Source of the DNA: Bifidobacterium hapali
Lineage (GTDB): Bacteria; Actinomycetota; Actinomycetes; Actinomycetales; Bifidobacteriaceae
DNA length: 64,000 bases
Direction of reading: 5' to 3'
NCBI RefSeq assembly: GCF_002259755.1
Contig: NZ_MWWY01000024.1
Span: 1 to 64,000 of the forward strand
Positions 44,198 to 54,056 of the stretch are shown piece after piece. Below the pieces are notes generated by a model that did no database searches, had not been told where the DNA came from, and saw nothing but the letters and a program-made list of their open reading frames with translations. The translations under genes and the position numbers were made by a program. The first letter of the stretch is position 1; each line of letters opens with the position of its first letter.

Positions 44198-44872
44198 ATG
44201 ATTCTGCATCTGCATCTTGTCCGTCACGGGCAAACCACATTCAATCGCTATAACCGACTGCAGGGCTGGTGCAATGCGCCACTGACTGTTTCCGGACTCG
44301 CTGATGCCGATAAAGCCGGTCATAAACTTGAGCATATTACGTTTGCCGCGGCTTACTGCTCCGATACATCGCGCGCACAAATCACTGCTGCTCGCATCCT
44401 CGACATCAATGAAGCTGCCGGTCATGTACGACCCGAACTGGTGTCTGACATGCACTTTAGAGAGCAATGTTACGGCTATTTCGAAGGGCAAGATATGTCC
44501 CTTGCGTGGACTGCGGCTGGCGGTCCTCATGGTGCAAAAAACTATAATGACATCGTAGAAAAATTCGGACTGGCTGCCACGCGAGACTTTCTCAAAGAAG
44601 CCGACCCATTCCACGATGCAGAATCGGATGCCGAATATTGGGAACGTGTCGAAGGTGCGTTCGCATTGATTGCGGCCAACACAGCACTGAAAGACGGTGA
44701 TGATGTGTTGCAGATTTCACACGGTAACACGTTGCTGAGTTTGGCACATCGATTCGGCGATGACACACTTGATTTAAGCGAGCGTCCAGCTAACGGATCA
44801 GTTACCGATATTGATTTCGATACAACAAAACCGTTTAACGAAGCACTGACTATTGTGCGATACAACTGGTGA
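44198..44872 (+). CDS. histidine phosphatase (phosphoglycerate mutase-like)
   Basis: The 224-residue product belongs to the histidine phosphatase superfamily. LHLVRHGQTTFNRYNRLQGW holds the catalytic RHG histidine. The later acid appears in FREQCYGYFEGQ and the second histidine in VLQISHGNTLLSLAH. It may be a general phosphomonoesterase rather than a glycolytic mutase, since it lacks the extended mutase loop. The start at 44198 is preferred to 44108 (inside the rpsD terminator) because of the leaderless spacing and family N-terminus. It precedes the DUF948 gene by 84 bases. Confidence 0.85.
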   Translation: MILHLHLVRHGQTTFNRYNRLQGWCNAPLTVSGLADADKAGHKLEHITFAAAYCSDTSRAQITAARILDINEAAGHVRPELVSDMHFREQCYGYFEGQDMSLAWTAAGGPHGAKNYNDIVEKFGLAATRDFLKEADPFHDAESDAEYWERVEGAFALIAANTALKDGDDVLQISHGNTLLSLAHRFGDDTLDLSERPANGSVTDIDFDTTKPFNEALTIVRYNW

Positions 44873-44956
44873 TAAGTTGCATGCGTCGCGGCCGTTGGCT
44901 AGTCTTGTGCGGGTATTGTGTGCACGGTCCTGCCGTGATGCAGAAAAGAGGTTCAG

Positions 44957-45337
44957 ATGGGTGTTGGAGAAATCGCCGGACTGATTGCCGCGATCGCGTT
45001 CGCCGTGCTCGCCGGATTCATGATTTACCCGTTGATTCGTCTTGGAAAGCTGTTTGATCAGATTTCCGAAACGGTTCGGGAATCGGGTGAACATGCGATT
45101 CCGGCTCTTGACGAAGGTGTAACTACGGTCAAGCAGGTGAACAAGTCTCTCGAAGATGTCAATCGTATCTCTGCCGCTGCATCTACCACGGCTAACAACG
45201 TCGGTGCGCTGACTGATTTGTATGGATCGTTCCTCGGCAAGCCTATTATCAAGATCGCTTCCGCGACTTACGCGCTTAAATCAACTGCGCAGTCCTTCCT
45301 TGCGAAGCGTGCTGGCGGTACCACGAAGGGGGAGTGA
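44957..45337 (+). CDS. DUF948-domain membrane protein
   Basis: The 126-residue protein has one N-terminal membrane segment (IAGLIAAIAFAVLAGFMIYPLI) followed by a helical region, TVRESGEHAIPALDEGVTTVKQVNKS, typical of DUF948. A C-terminal hydrophobic stretch (GSFLGKPIIKIASATYALK) may pack on the membrane. Its position before alaS is conserved in actinobacteria. Function is unknown. AGAGG lies about 8 bases before the ATG. It overlaps the next small gene by one base (TGATG). Confidence 0.82.
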   Translation: MGVGEIAGLIAAIAFAVLAGFMIYPLIRLGKLFDQISETVRESGEHAIPALDEGVTTVKQVNKSLEDVNRISAAASTTANNVGALTDLYGSFLGKPIIKIASATYALKSTAQSFLAKRAGGTTKGE

Positions 45338-45576
45338 TGTTCAAACGACTCTTTTGGATCGGCCTCGGATTTGCAGCTGGTGTGATCGCAGTGTCCAAAG
45401 CGAACGCTTATGTCAAGGCAAACACACCGGATGCGATGCGTCAGTTCGTACTCGGTCCTGATCAGGATCATGTTACGATGCGTACACTCGAGGGTTTGAT
45501 CAACGAGTTCAATGCGACCCGTCGAGCCCGTGAGGCTGAGTTAAACAAGGCATATACGAGCCGTGCGGACCGGTAG
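45337..45576 (+). CDS. small membrane protein, DUF6167-like
   Basis: This 79-residue protein starts with a membrane segment (LFWIGLGFAAGVIAVSKANAYV) and continues as a charged helix (TLEGLINEFNATRRAREAELNKA). It resembles the short proteins found between DUF948 and alaS in actinobacteria. The ATG overlaps the upstream stop, and AAGGGGG lies just before, so it is translated from the same message. No function is known. Confidence 0.75.
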   Translation: MFKRLFWIGLGFAAGVIAVSKANAYVKANTPDAMRQFVLGPDQDHVTMRTLEGLINEFNATRRAREAELNKAYTSRADR

Positions 45577-45689
45577 TCGCATATCGCTTGTAACGCCAAT
45601 CTCATAGACGGTTCTATCGGACGGTATCTGCAAATATCGGGAACGGATCGAATCACGATCCCTTCACAAACAAGGAGTTCATACTACTC

Positions 45690-48368
45690 ATGCGCACTTC
45701 AGAAATCGCGAAGCGCTATCTTGACTATTTCGGCAAACATGACCACCTCATCGTGCCGTCAGCATCGCTGATCTCGCCGAATCCGACCACACTATTCACT
45801 ATTGCCGGCATGGTGCCGTTCATCCCATACCTCATGGGTGAGCAAACTCCGCCGAAGCATCGCATGGCATCCAACCAGAAGTGCGTGCGTACGCTTGATA
45901 TTGATGAAGTCGGCAAAACCACCCGTCACGGCACATTCTTCCAGATGCTCGGCAACTTCTCCTTCGGTGATTACTTCAAGGAAGAAGCTATCCACTATGC
46001 ATGGGAGCTGTTGACCACGCCGCAAGATCAAGGCGGCTATGGTTTTGATCCCGAAAAGCTGTGGATGACCACGTTCACCGACGACGAGGAAGCTCGTTCG
46101 ATGTGGAAGAACGAGGGTGTCGATCCTGAGCACATCCAGATCATGGGCATGGAAGACAACTTCTGGACCACTGGTGGCCCTGGCCCTGGCGGTCCATGCT
46201 CCGAGATCTATGTTGATCGTGGCCCTGAATATGGTGTTGAAGGTGGCCCGATCGCTGACGAAAATCGGTACATTGAGATCTGGGATCTCGTGTTCGAAAA
46301 CTATGAAGTCGACAATGTTAAGTCCAAGACTGACCTGCACATTGTAGGTGAGCTTGAGCACAAGAATATTGATACGGGTGCTGGTCTTGAACGTCTTGCT
46401 TACCTTATGCAGGGCAAGCAGAATATCTACGAGACGGACGAAGTCTTCCCTGTTATCGAAGCTGCTGAGCGTCTGTCTGGCCGCAAATACGGCGAGGATG
46501 AGAAAGCGGATGTGAAGTTCCGTGTCGTAGCTGATCACGTGCGTTCCGCGCTCATGATCATGTCCGACGGTGTGCGTCCGAGCAACGTCGGTCGCGGTTA
46601 TGTGCTGCGTCGTCTACTGCGTCGTACTATTCAGGCCATGCGTGTGCTGGGCGTTACCGATCCGGTTATTCCCAAACTCCTGCCAGTGTCTAAGGACGCG
46701 ATGGTAGCCAGCTATCCGGAGCTCGAAACCACGTTCCATGATGTGTCTGAAGCTGCATATGGTGAGGAAGATGCGTTCCGCCGCACGCTTGACAACGGCA
46801 TTCAGATTCTTGACGTGGCTGTTGCGAACGCTAAGAAGACTGCTGACCCGACTGTTTCTGGTGACGACGCATTTACCCTGCATGACACGTACGGTTTCCC
46901 GATTGAGCTGACCCTCGAAATGGCTGCCGATCAGGGCGTGAAGGTCGACGAAGCGAAGTTCCGTGAGCTTATGGCCGAGCAGAAATCTCGCGCTCGTGCC
47001 GACGCATTGAAGAAGCGTCACAATGTGGATTTGTCTGTCTACGACGATTTCAAGAAGACGCTTGCTAAGCCGATTGACTTCCTTGGCTACACCGAATACT
47101 CCGCCCGTGGCACCGTACTCGGCATCATGCAGGAAGGCAAGGGTTCGGTGCCGGTTGTTATGGCTCCGGCCAATGTCGAAGTCATTCTCGACCGTACTCC
47201 GTTCTACGCGGAGGCCGGCGGTCAGCTCGCCGATCAGGGCGAGATTCTGACTGATGATGGTGCTGTGCTCGAAGTGGACGACGTACAGAAGCCGATCAAG
47301 GGTCTGACTGTTCACCAGTGCCGTCTGACGGAAGGCACACTGCGCGTTGGTGCTCCGGTAAGCGCGAGCATTGACCTTGATCGTCGTGGTGCAATCGCTC
47401 GTTCGCACACTGCTACGCATATGGTGCACAAGGCACTGCGCGAGGAGCTCGGCCCACAGGCCACCCAGCGTGGTTCCGAAGATGCGCCGAACCGTCTGCG
47501 CTTTGACTTCCAGTGGTCTAAGGCCCCGTCGAAGACCGTGATGAACGCTGTTGAAGCACGTGTCAACGAGAAACTGCGTGACAATCTCGCGGTCACCACG
47601 CGCGAAATGAAATTCGATGACGCAATCGCCCTCGGCGCGATGCACCTGTTCGGCGAAAAGTACGGCGATATTGTGCGTGTGGTTTCGATCGGTGAAGACG
47701 GTTGGAGCCGTGAGCTGTGCGGCGGTACGCATGTTGATCATGTTGGCAAGATCGGTATGGTCAACATCATGTCGGAAGCCTCCATCGGTTCAGGAGTTCG
47801 CCGTGTCGATGCGCTTGTCGGCGCTGGTGCATATGACTTCAACGCGCGTGAGCATGCACTTGTCTCCCAGCTCAGTGACAAGCTCAATGCTCGCCCCGAT
47901 GAGCTGGCGGATCGCGTGAATACGTTGCTCGCCAAGCTCAAGGAATCAGATCGTCGTCTGGCGGCTATGTATGAAAGCCAGTTAGCTGCGGCTGTACCGC
48001 AACTGGTTGCTGATACGCGCGCTTCACAGGCTCCAGTCAAGGTTGCTGCGAAGAACGTTGGACACTTTGGTTCCTTCGATGCACTGCGCAAGACGGTTCT
48101 TGACGTGCGTGGACAGCTTGGCGACGAATTCCCAGTTGTTGTCGCTCTCGCTGGCGTGTCCGAAGATGATAAGCCGATGGTTGCTGTAGCCACGAATGAA
48201 GCGGCTCGCAAGGCTGGCATTAAGGCTGGCGACTTGGTGCGTGGCGCTTCCAAGATCCTCGGCGGCGGTGGCGGCGGCAAGCCTGACTTTGCGCAGGGCG
48301 GTGGCGCTGACGCCTCGAAGATTGACGAGGCAGTTGCCGCGTTGAAGAACGAGGCACAGAAGGGCTGA
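45690..48368 (+). CDS. alaS: alanyl-tRNA synthetase
   Basis: AlaS charges tRNA(Ala) and edits serine and glycine mistakes. The 892-residue protein starts [19 protein letters not shown] with the class II catalytic core: [19 protein letters not shown], the [20 protein letters not shown] motif 2 region and [13 protein letters not shown] motif 3. The editing domain has [18 protein letters not shown] with zinc-binding histidines, and the later [12 protein letters not shown] with the cysteine and histidine. A C-Ala region ends [20 protein letters not shown] lies 13 bases before ATG, a little far. It is followed 8 bases later by ruvX, so they form one unit. Confidence 0.97.
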   Translation: MRTSEIAKRYLDYFGKHDHLIVPSASLISPNPTTLFTIAGMVPFIPYLMGEQTPPKHRMASNQKCVRTLDIDEVGKTTRHGTFFQMLGNFSFGDYFKEEAIHYAWELLTTPQDQGGYGFDPEKLWMTTFTDDEEARSMWKNEGVDPEHIQIMGMEDNFWTTGGPGPGGPCSEIYVDRGPEYGVEGGPIADENRYIEIWDLVFENYEVDNVKSKTDLHIVGELEHKNIDTGAGLERLAYLMQGKQNIYETDEVFPVIEAAERLSGRKYGEDEKADVKFRVVADHVRSALMIMSDGVRPSNVGRGYVLRRLLRRTIQAMRVLGVTDPVIPKLLPVSKDAMVASYPELETTFHDVSEAAYGEEDAFRRTLDNGIQILDVAVANAKKTADPTVSGDDAFTLHDTYGFPIELTLEMAADQGVKVDEAKFRELMAEQKSRARADALKKRHNVDLSVYDDFKKTLAKPIDFLGYTEYSARGTVLGIMQEGKGSVPVVMAPANVEVILDRTPFYAEAGGQLADQGEILTDDGAVLEVDDVQKPIKGLTVHQCRLTEGTLRVGAPVSASIDLDRRGAIARSHTATHMVHKALREELGPQATQRGSEDAPNRLRFDFQWSKAPSKTVMNAVEARVNEKLRDNLAVTTREMKFDDAIALGAMHLFGEKYGDIVRVVSIGEDGWSRELCGGTHVDHVGKIGMVNIMSEASIGSGVRRVDALVGAGAYDFNAREHALVSQLSDKLNARPDELADRVNTLLAKLKESDRRLAAMYESQLAAAVPQLVADTRASQAPVKVAAKNVGHFGSFDALRKTVLDVRGQLGDEFPVVVALAGVSEDDKPMVAVATNEAARKAGIKAGDLVRGASKILGGGGGGKPDFAQGGGADASKIDEAVAALKNEAQKG

Positions 48369-48376
48369 GCTGCCTA

Positions 48377-48862
48377 GTGGTATGGCTCGGTGTTGATTTG
48401 GGTGATGCTCGGGTCGGACTTGCGTTGTCTGACCCGGAGCTCACCCTCGCACATCCTGCGGGAAATGTACGGGTGTACGGTGATTCTTTTCAAGCCCTCG
48501 ACGAGGTTATCAACGTCATTGAAGACGAATTGGTTGACCATGTCGTTGTCGGTTTGCCATTGTTGTTGGATGGTTCAGAAGGCAAAAGTGCGAAGAAAGC
48601 TCGTCGTTGGGCAGCAAACCTTGCTACTCGTATCCAGCGAATGATGGATGATGGGGAATGTAGTATTGAACACATTCCCTCCATTGTGCTACTTGATGAA
48701 CGTCTTACTACGGTGAGCGCGCATCGTCAATTACTCCAAGCACAAGTGACTACACGTCGGCATCGTCCGTTTGTAGACCAGCAGTCAGCAGTGGTGATAT
48801 TGCAATCGGCGTTGGATGGTCGCGTACGGACAGGCGTAGCGGACGACGCTAGAGAAGAATGA
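48377..48862 (+). CDS. ruvX: Holliday junction resolvase-like protein RuvX/YqgF
   Basis: The 161-residue protein has the RNase H-like fold. WLGVDLGDARVGLALSDPE carries the first acidic residue; VDHVVVGLPLLLDGSEGKSAKKAR and LDERLTTVSAHRQLL carry the others, and FVDQQSAVVILQSALD is the C-terminal element. Members process 16S rRNA precursors and may act on DNA junctions. The start is a GTG at 48377 with weak ribosome-site evidence, 8 bases after alaS. MltG follows after 10 bases. This gene set is conserved in actinobacteria. Confidence 0.9.
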   Translation: MVWLGVDLGDARVGLALSDPELTLAHPAGNVRVYGDSFQALDEVINVIEDELVDHVVVGLPLLLDGSEGKSAKKARRWAANLATRIQRMMDDGECSIEHIPSIVLLDERLTTVSAHRQLLQAQVTTRRHRPFVDQQSAVVILQSALDGRVRTGVADDAREE

Positions 48863-48872
48863 GGATAGTCCA

Positions 48873-50060
48873 ATGGCTGAGGATTTCGAAGAGTTTTTCT
48901 CCGACAATACCCAGTGGGTTGAGGACCACGGAACGCCTGTGAGTTCGGCGGCACCACCAAAGCCACCGAAATCGCGGCGGGAGATGCGTAAGCGTCGTGC
49001 ACAACGTCAGCGGCGAATGATCAGTACCCTGATCGCAATAATTGTTGTTATTGTTGTGGTTGTTGGCGGCGTATACGCTGGCTATCACCGTTTGCGTGCG
49101 TGGAATAATGCTCGTAATGTGAGTGCTGTAATCGCTGATTACAGCGGACCGGGCGCGAATGATGTGGCGTTCACGGTTGAATCCGGACAAGGCCCAGCTG
49201 ATATCGGACAGAATCTGCTTGATCAGGATATTGTCAAATCGGTGGAAGCATTCACTAATGCGGTCGCTTCTGCTAATGCTACGCTTTATCCAGGAACGTA
49301 TCAGCTGAAGCAGCAGATGAAAGCCTCCGATGTAGTGGCAATTCTCTCTGATCAGAGTAAAGCGGGGGGTTTCCTTGAAGTCAAGCCCGGCGAGCGTGTA
49401 TCGACGGTTCTTGCGAACGTGGCGACAATTGACGGTGTGAATGCCGACGATTTCGCTAGTGTACTTAAGGGTGATGGCTCTGGCATTCTGCCAGCTGAGG
49501 CTGAGGGCAGTTTTGAAGGATGGCTTGAGCCTGGAACGTACACGGTGACTAACCGTAGTGCTTCTGATGTTGTCAAAGCAATGGTTGACGCGCGTATTGC
49601 CAAGCTTGATTCACTGTCGGTGCCGGCAGAGAGCCGTCAACGTGTGTTGACGATCGCATCCATTGCTGAAGCAGAAGTCAACAAGGACGAGTACTACGGC
49701 AAAGTTACGCGCGTTATCGAAAATCGTCTTGCACAAGATATGACGCTTGGTATGGATTCGACCATCGCATACGGTAACAATGTTGAGCCGTCGAAAATTA
49801 CGCAAAGTATGCTCGATGATGCAAGCAATCCGTACAACACGCGAACGAACAAGGGGTTGCCTCCAACACCAATCAGCAATCCAGCTGATAAGGCTATTCA
49901 AGCTGCGCTTAAACCCGAAGAAGGCGATTGGCTCTACTTTGTGACGGTGAATCTGACTACTGGAGAGACAAAGTTTACAACTGGTTCGCTCGATGAGCAG
50001 AACGCGCAATTCCAACAGTATGTCAACGAGTACAAAACTGGCAACGAAAACGCAAACTAG
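48873..50060 (+). CDS. mltG: endolytic murein transglycosylase MltG
   Basis: MltG cleaves growing peptidoglycan strands and is thought to set their length. The 395-residue protein has a cytoplasmic proline/arginine-rich start (about residues 1-49) and one membrane segment (about 50-71, ISTLIAIIVVIVVVVGGVYA). A LysM-like part leads to the catalytic domain with LTIASIAEAEVNKDEYYGK, where Glu266 matches the family's catalytic glutamate, and GMDSTIAYG. GAGGATAG lies before the ATG. Compared with E. coli YceG the N-terminal cytoplasmic part is longer, as usual in actinobacteria. A bidirectional-looking hairpin at 50089 follows. Confidence 0.92.
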   Translation: MAEDFEEFFSDNTQWVEDHGTPVSSAAPPKPPKSRREMRKRRAQRQRRMISTLIAIIVVIVVVVGGVYAGYHRLRAWNNARNVSAVIADYSGPGANDVAFTVESGQGPADIGQNLLDQDIVKSVEAFTNAVASANATLYPGTYQLKQQMKASDVVAILSDQSKAGGFLEVKPGERVSTVLANVATIDGVNADDFASVLKGDGSGILPAEAEGSFEGWLEPGTYTVTNRSASDVVKAMVDARIAKLDSLSVPAESRQRVLTIASIAEAEVNKDEYYGKVTRVIENRLAQDMTLGMDSTIAYGNNVEPSKITQSMLDDASNPYNTRTNKGLPPTPISNPADKAIQAALKPEEGDWLYFVTVNLTTGETKFTTGSLDEQNAQFQQYVNEYKTGNENAN

Positions 50061-50088
50061 CATCCGGTGTCAGAGATCCGTTTACGTT

Positions 50089-50124
50089 TTATTGCGGCTC
50101 CCCTGACAAGGGGAACCGCAATAA
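50089..50124. terminator. hairpin between mltG and the A24 peptidase gene
   Basis: TTATTGCGG (50089-50097) and CCGCAATAA (50116-50124) form a 9-bp stem extended by CTCCCC/GGGGAA with mismatches. It lies between two genes that converge, so it may end both transcripts. Confidence 0.65.
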
Positions 50125-50168
50125 TTAAGGGATAGTAAATTCGCAAACAAACTTCTGATGCAGAATAC

Positions 50169-50636
50169 TTAGAACAGCGTGATACCAACCGCGATAACGC
50201 TCGCTGCTACAATTACGGGCGCGAACGGTACTTTACCGGCATATGGTGTATGGGCTTGCGGATCGAAACGAATCCATAGTGTCATCCATGCCAATCCCAG
50301 CAACCCTATACACAGCCACCATGAAACAATTGCCATCAGTCCAAATAATCCCACGCCTAAACCGGTCATCGCAGTGCAAGTCACGTCGCCGAAACCTAAT
50401 GATCCCGGCTTCGCCAGAGCGAGCAACCCTTGCAATATGGCAGCAATCGCAGCGAATAATAGTGCTTGCACTACTACAAATAAACTGTTCATACTCAGCG
50501 CGTAGATAATGTTCGCAATGAGTTGCGTCAAGCATCCCACTATGATCCACGCGCGCGGCACACGGCGGCGACGCACGTCTTCGATACTCACTGCCAGTCC
50601 ACAGATCAGACTCGGTAACAACGCAAGGCAAGCCAT
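50169..50636 (-). CDS. A24-family prepilin peptidase-like protein
   Basis: The 155-residue membrane protein is an aspartic peptidase of the type IV prepilin family. The first active aspartate (Asp20) is in SIEDVRRRRVP and the second in GFGDV (residues 81-85, GxGD). About five membrane segments surround them. It lacks the extra N-terminal methylase part of PilD, so it is like CpaA/TadV (small form). Its substrate could be a Tad or type II pilin encoded elsewhere; no pilus genes are in the window. It is the only leftward gene between mltG and aroC. The start has no strong ribosome site. Confidence 0.82.
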   Translation of the reverse strand: MACLALLPSLICGLAVSIEDVRRRRVPRAWIIVGCLTQLIANIIYALSMNSLFVVVQALLFAAIAAILQGLLALAKPGSLGFGDVTCTAMTGLGVGLFGLMAIVSWWLCIGLLGLAWMTLWIRFDPQAHTPYAGKVPFAPVIVAASVIAVGITLF

Positions 50637-50687
50637 ACCGCTATGCTAGTGCGAAGTTAACGAGGGCACCAACCAAAGGAGTATCGA

Positions 50688-51884
50688 ATGTTGCGCTGGC
50701 AGACGGCGGGCGAATCACACGGCGAGGCGCTGGTCGCCATGATTGAGGGACTTCCTGCAGGCGTGGAGGTGACCAGTAGCGATATCGTAGATGCGCTGGC
50801 GCGTCGACGTCTCGGATATGGTCGTGGTGCGCGTATGAAATTCGAGCAAGATAAGGTTCGTCTACTCACCGGCGTGCGACATGGTCTAACGCTTGGTTCA
50901 CCGGTCGCTATCGAAATCGCGAATACTGAATGGCCAAAATGGACTGAGGTAATGAGCGCTGATCCGCTCGATCATGAGATTGCTCGTGAGGGACGTAATG
51001 CGCCGTTGAGTCGTCCTCGACCGGGGCATGCTGATCTAACCGGCATGCGCAAATACGGTTTTGATGATGCTCGTCCAGTGCTTGAACGCTCTAGCGCTCG
51101 AGAAACTGCTTCTCGCGTTGCCTTGGGTGCAGTAGCGGCACGTTTCCTTGAGCAGAGTGTCGGTATTCGCACGGTTGCGCATGTGCTGTCGATTGGTGGC
51201 GCTGGCGTAGACGAGGCGGCTGCTGACCGTGTATTGCCTACACCGGATGATGTTGCGGCCCTTGATGCGTCGCCAGTGCGCACACTCGATAAAGACGCTG
51301 AAGCGCGTATGATCTCGCGTATCGATGAGATCAAAGCCAACGCCGATACGGTTGGCGGTGTGATTGAAGTGATCGCCTACGGTGTGCCGGCTGGCTTAGG
51401 TACGTATGTCGAATCTGATCGCCGTCTTGACGCGGCATTGGCCGGCGCCGTGATGGGTATCCAAGCAATTAAGGGCGTGGAAATTGGTGATGGTTTCCTC
51501 GAAGCAGTACGCCCAGGATCAGCTGCGCATGATGAAATGGTGCCGGGCGCTGATGGACATATCACAAGACTGACAAACCGCGCAGGCGGTATTGAAGGTG
51601 GCATGTCGAATGGTGAGCCGATTCGCGTACGCGCTGCGATGAAACCGATTCCTTCCATTCCTCGTGCTCTGCGCACTGTTGATGTTACGTCCGGAGATGC
51701 AGCAGCAGCTATTAATCAGCGCTCCGATTCGACAGCAGTTCCGGCAGCTTCTGTTGTAGCGGAGGCAATGGTTCGTCTGACTTTGGCGAAGTTCGTGTTG
51801 GAGAAGTTCGGAGGGGACAGTATCGAGGAAATCCGTCGCAACGCGGCTGGCTACCTCGCTTCATGGCCGGAGCACATGAGATGA
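50688..51884 (+). CDS. aroC: chorismate synthase
   Basis: AroC makes chorismate from EPSP using reduced FMN, the last shikimate step. The 398-residue protein starts [19 protein letters not shown] and has [20 protein letters not shown] and [17 protein letters not shown], with the active-site histidines in GESHGE and [26 protein letters not shown] and the terminal [18 protein letters not shown] segment match the family. AAAGGAG lies 8 bases before ATG. The stop overlaps the start of aroKB (ATGA), so translation is coupled. It shares the pathway with aroA, encoded 37 kb away. Confidence 0.96.
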   Translation: MLRWQTAGESHGEALVAMIEGLPAGVEVTSSDIVDALARRRLGYGRGARMKFEQDKVRLLTGVRHGLTLGSPVAIEIANTEWPKWTEVMSADPLDHEIAREGRNAPLSRPRPGHADLTGMRKYGFDDARPVLERSSARETASRVALGAVAARFLEQSVGIRTVAHVLSIGGAGVDEAAADRVLPTPDDVAALDASPVRTLDKDAEARMISRIDEIKANADTVGGVIEVIAYGVPAGLGTYVESDRRLDAALAGAVMGIQAIKGVEIGDGFLEAVRPGSAAHDEMVPGADGHITRLTNRAGGIEGGMSNGEPIRVRAAMKPIPSIPRALRTVDVTSGDAAAAINQRSDSTAVPAASVVAEAMVRLTLAKFVLEKFGGDSIEEIRRNAAGYLASWPEHMR

Positions 51885-53515
51885 GTAACACAGGCAACCG
51901 GCCAGTCGCTGTCATTATCGGCATGATGGGCGCCGGCAAAACTCGCGTTGGTCGCGAAGTCTCGCAGATGCTAGGACTACCGTTCCGCGATGCAGACATT
52001 GAGATTGAACACGAAGTAGGAATGTCAATTCCCGAGTACTTTAATCGATACGGTGAACCGGCATTTCGACAGGTCGAAACTGATCTCATTCAGCGTACAC
52101 TCAATGATTTCGACGGTTTATTCGCACTCGGTGGCGGAGCGCCGATGACACCAGCAACACAAGATGCGCTTGCTGATTACATTGCTGATGGCGGCCGCGT
52201 GATCTATTTGCAGGCTGATCCCAAAGAAGCAATGGAGCGCGCCAACCGTGGCGGTGGACGACCGATGTTAGCCGGTGACGACGCTGACGCTCGATGGATG
52301 CGATTGTATCAACAGCGTGACCCAGTATTCAATCGTATTGCGAATGTTCACGTACGTACCCACGGGTCCACGCCGCAAATGGCGGCGAGAAAGGTGATGA
52401 ACATGATCGAGGAACGCGTTGTCCATGTCGATGTCGTTGCCGCGGACGACTACAACGTGCGCATCGGTGAAGGAACGCTTAACCATCTTGCCGGCATCCT
52501 TGGCGATCGCCCGGTGCGTGTTGCTTTAATCCACACGCAACCTGTGCAACGCCATTCTGATCGTGCTCGTGCGCTGTTGCGGCAGGCGGGCTATCAGGTT
52601 TGCGATATCGTGATTCCTGACGCTGAAGCTGGCAAGACCATTACTGTGGCAAACGGCATTTGGGAGCGGTTAGGCAGTGAAGGATTTACTCGATCAGACG
52701 CTGTAGTTGGCGTTGGCGGGGGAGCAGCAACCGACGTGGCAGGATTCGTCGCCGCAACATGGATGCGCGGTATTCGCTATGTGAACTGCCCGACATCATT
52801 ACTTGCGATGGTGGATGCTTCTACAGGTGGCAAAACTGGTATTAACACCAAGGTTGGTAAAAACCTTGTCGGTTCGTTCTATACGCCGGCTGGCGTACTT
52901 GCTGATCTCAACACGCTTGCTTCACTGCCAAACGATATTTTCATCGAGGGACTCGGCGAAGTCGCTAAATCTGGCTTTATTTCCGACCCTGAGATTCTGC
53001 ATATTCTCGAAGATCATGCTGATGAACTTCGAGCGTTTGATGGTTCGACATTTATCGGTTCTCCACTTGAAGATGTTGTTGCAGAACTCATCGAACGAAC
53101 GGTACAAGTTAAAGCTCGCCATGTAGCAGCTGATCTTAAAGAAGCTGGTCTACGCGAGTTTCTCAACTATGGACACACGCTGGGACATGCGATTGAAAAG
53201 ATCGAGCATTTCCGTTGGCGTCATGGCAACGCTGTTGCTGTCGGCATGGTGTACGCGGCTGAACTGGCATATTTGCTCGGGTATATTGACAGTGATCTGG
53301 TGGAGTATCACCGTTCTGTGCTGAGCTCGCTTGGATTGCCGACTTCGTGGAACGGCGGTTCATTCGACGATGTTCTCGCGCTTATGCACCGCGATAAGAA
53401 GGCACGCGGCAATACGCTACGATTCGTTGTACTCGACGGTATTGGTCATCCAGTGCATCTTGACAATCCGCCAGCGGACGCTGTCGAAGAGGCTTTCCGT
53501 CGTATTCAGCACTGA
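51881..53515 (+). CDS. aroKB: bifunctional shikimate kinase / 3-dehydroquinate synthase
   Basis: Two enzymes are fused in one 544-residue protein. The N-terminal shikimate kinase (about 1-180) has the P-loop [20 protein letters not shown], then [16 protein letters not shown] and FALGGGAPM. The C-terminal dehydroquinate synthase (about 190-544) shows [35 protein letters not shown] and the zinc-binding [20 protein letters not shown] with [18 protein letters not shown]. Separate AroK and AroB are usual in most bacteria, but this fusion occurs in several bifidobacteria. The ATG at 51881 overlaps the aroC stop by four bases; the ATG at 51863 lies inside aroC. No frameshift is seen. Confidence 0.94.
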   Translation: MSNTGNRPVAVIIGMMGAGKTRVGREVSQMLGLPFRDADIEIEHEVGMSIPEYFNRYGEPAFRQVETDLIQRTLNDFDGLFALGGGAPMTPATQDALADYIADGGRVIYLQADPKEAMERANRGGGRPMLAGDDADARWMRLYQQRDPVFNRIANVHVRTHGSTPQMAARKVMNMIEERVVHVDVVAADDYNVRIGEGTLNHLAGILGDRPVRVALIHTQPVQRHSDRARALLRQAGYQVCDIVIPDAEAGKTITVANGIWERLGSEGFTRSDAVVGVGGGAATDVAGFVAATWMRGIRYVNCPTSLLAMVDASTGGKTGINTKVGKNLVGSFYTPAGVLADLNTLASLPNDIFIEGLGEVAKSGFISDPEILHILEDHADELRAFDGSTFIGSPLEDVVAELIERTVQVKARHVAADLKEAGLREFLNYGHTLGHAIEKIEHFRWRHGNAVAVGMVYAAELAYLLGYIDSDLVEYHRSVLSSLGLPTSWNGGSFDDVLALMHRDKKARGNTLRFVVLDGIGHPVHLDNPPADAVEEAFRRIQH

Positions 53516-53547
53516 TAACGATTTGAAAAAATCATAAGGAGTGATTG

Positions 53548-53994
53548 ATGACCACAGTGATCGTAGTGAACGGACCAAATTTAGGCCGTCTTGGTGTTCG
53601 GCAGCCCGATGTGTACGGCCGCCAAGATCTCGAAGAACTCCGTCGACTGTGCACCGAGTGGGGAGCAGAATTCGGTCTTGACGTTGACGTTCGTCAAACC
53701 GATGATGAAGCTGAAATGGTTCGTTGGATGCATCAGGCTGCTGACGAGAAAACTCCAGTGGTGATGAACCCGGCCGCATTCACACATTACTCGTACGCGT
53801 TGGCAGATGCTGCGCATATGGTTGGTGATGCTGGTTTACCGTTGATGGAAGTGCATATTTCTAACCCGTCTGCACGTGATGAATTCCGCAAGCGTTCGGT
53901 GATCAGCCCGGTCGCCACTGGTACGATCACCGGTCTTGGTTTCTTCGGCTATCGGCTCGCACTCGAAGCTATTGCACACCTCGTGAACGACTAG
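53548..53994 (+). CDS. aroQ: type II 3-dehydroquinate dehydratase
   Basis: AroQ dehydrates 3-dehydroquinate to 3-dehydroshikimate. The 148-residue protein is the dodecameric type II form. It starts VIVVNGPNLGRLGVRQPDVYG with the catalytic tyrosine in DVYG and the flexible loop arginine, then VVMNPAAFTHYSYAL and VEVHISNP-like MEVHISNPSARDEFRKRSVI, ending TGLGFFGYRLALEAIAHL. AAGGAG 6 bases before the ATG at 53548 decides the start. It follows aroKB after 32 bases. aroE, needed for the next step, is not in the window. Confidence 0.95.
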   Translation: MTTVIVVNGPNLGRLGVRQPDVYGRQDLEELRRLCTEWGAEFGLDVDVRQTDDEAEMVRWMHQAADEKTPVVMNPAAFTHYSYALADAAHMVGDAGLPLMEVHISNPSARDEFRKRSVISPVATGTITGLGFFGYRLALEAIAHLVND

Positions 53995-54056
53995 CGGCTC
54001 CACGGCTAGCATTGTTGAACACGCCGGGTCACGCGCGGATGATACAGTGAAATTCC

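Noticed and set aside
46614..47741. 375-codon minus-strand frame over alaS
   Set aside because: It lies fully within alaS, which has complete family motifs; the frame is a shadow.
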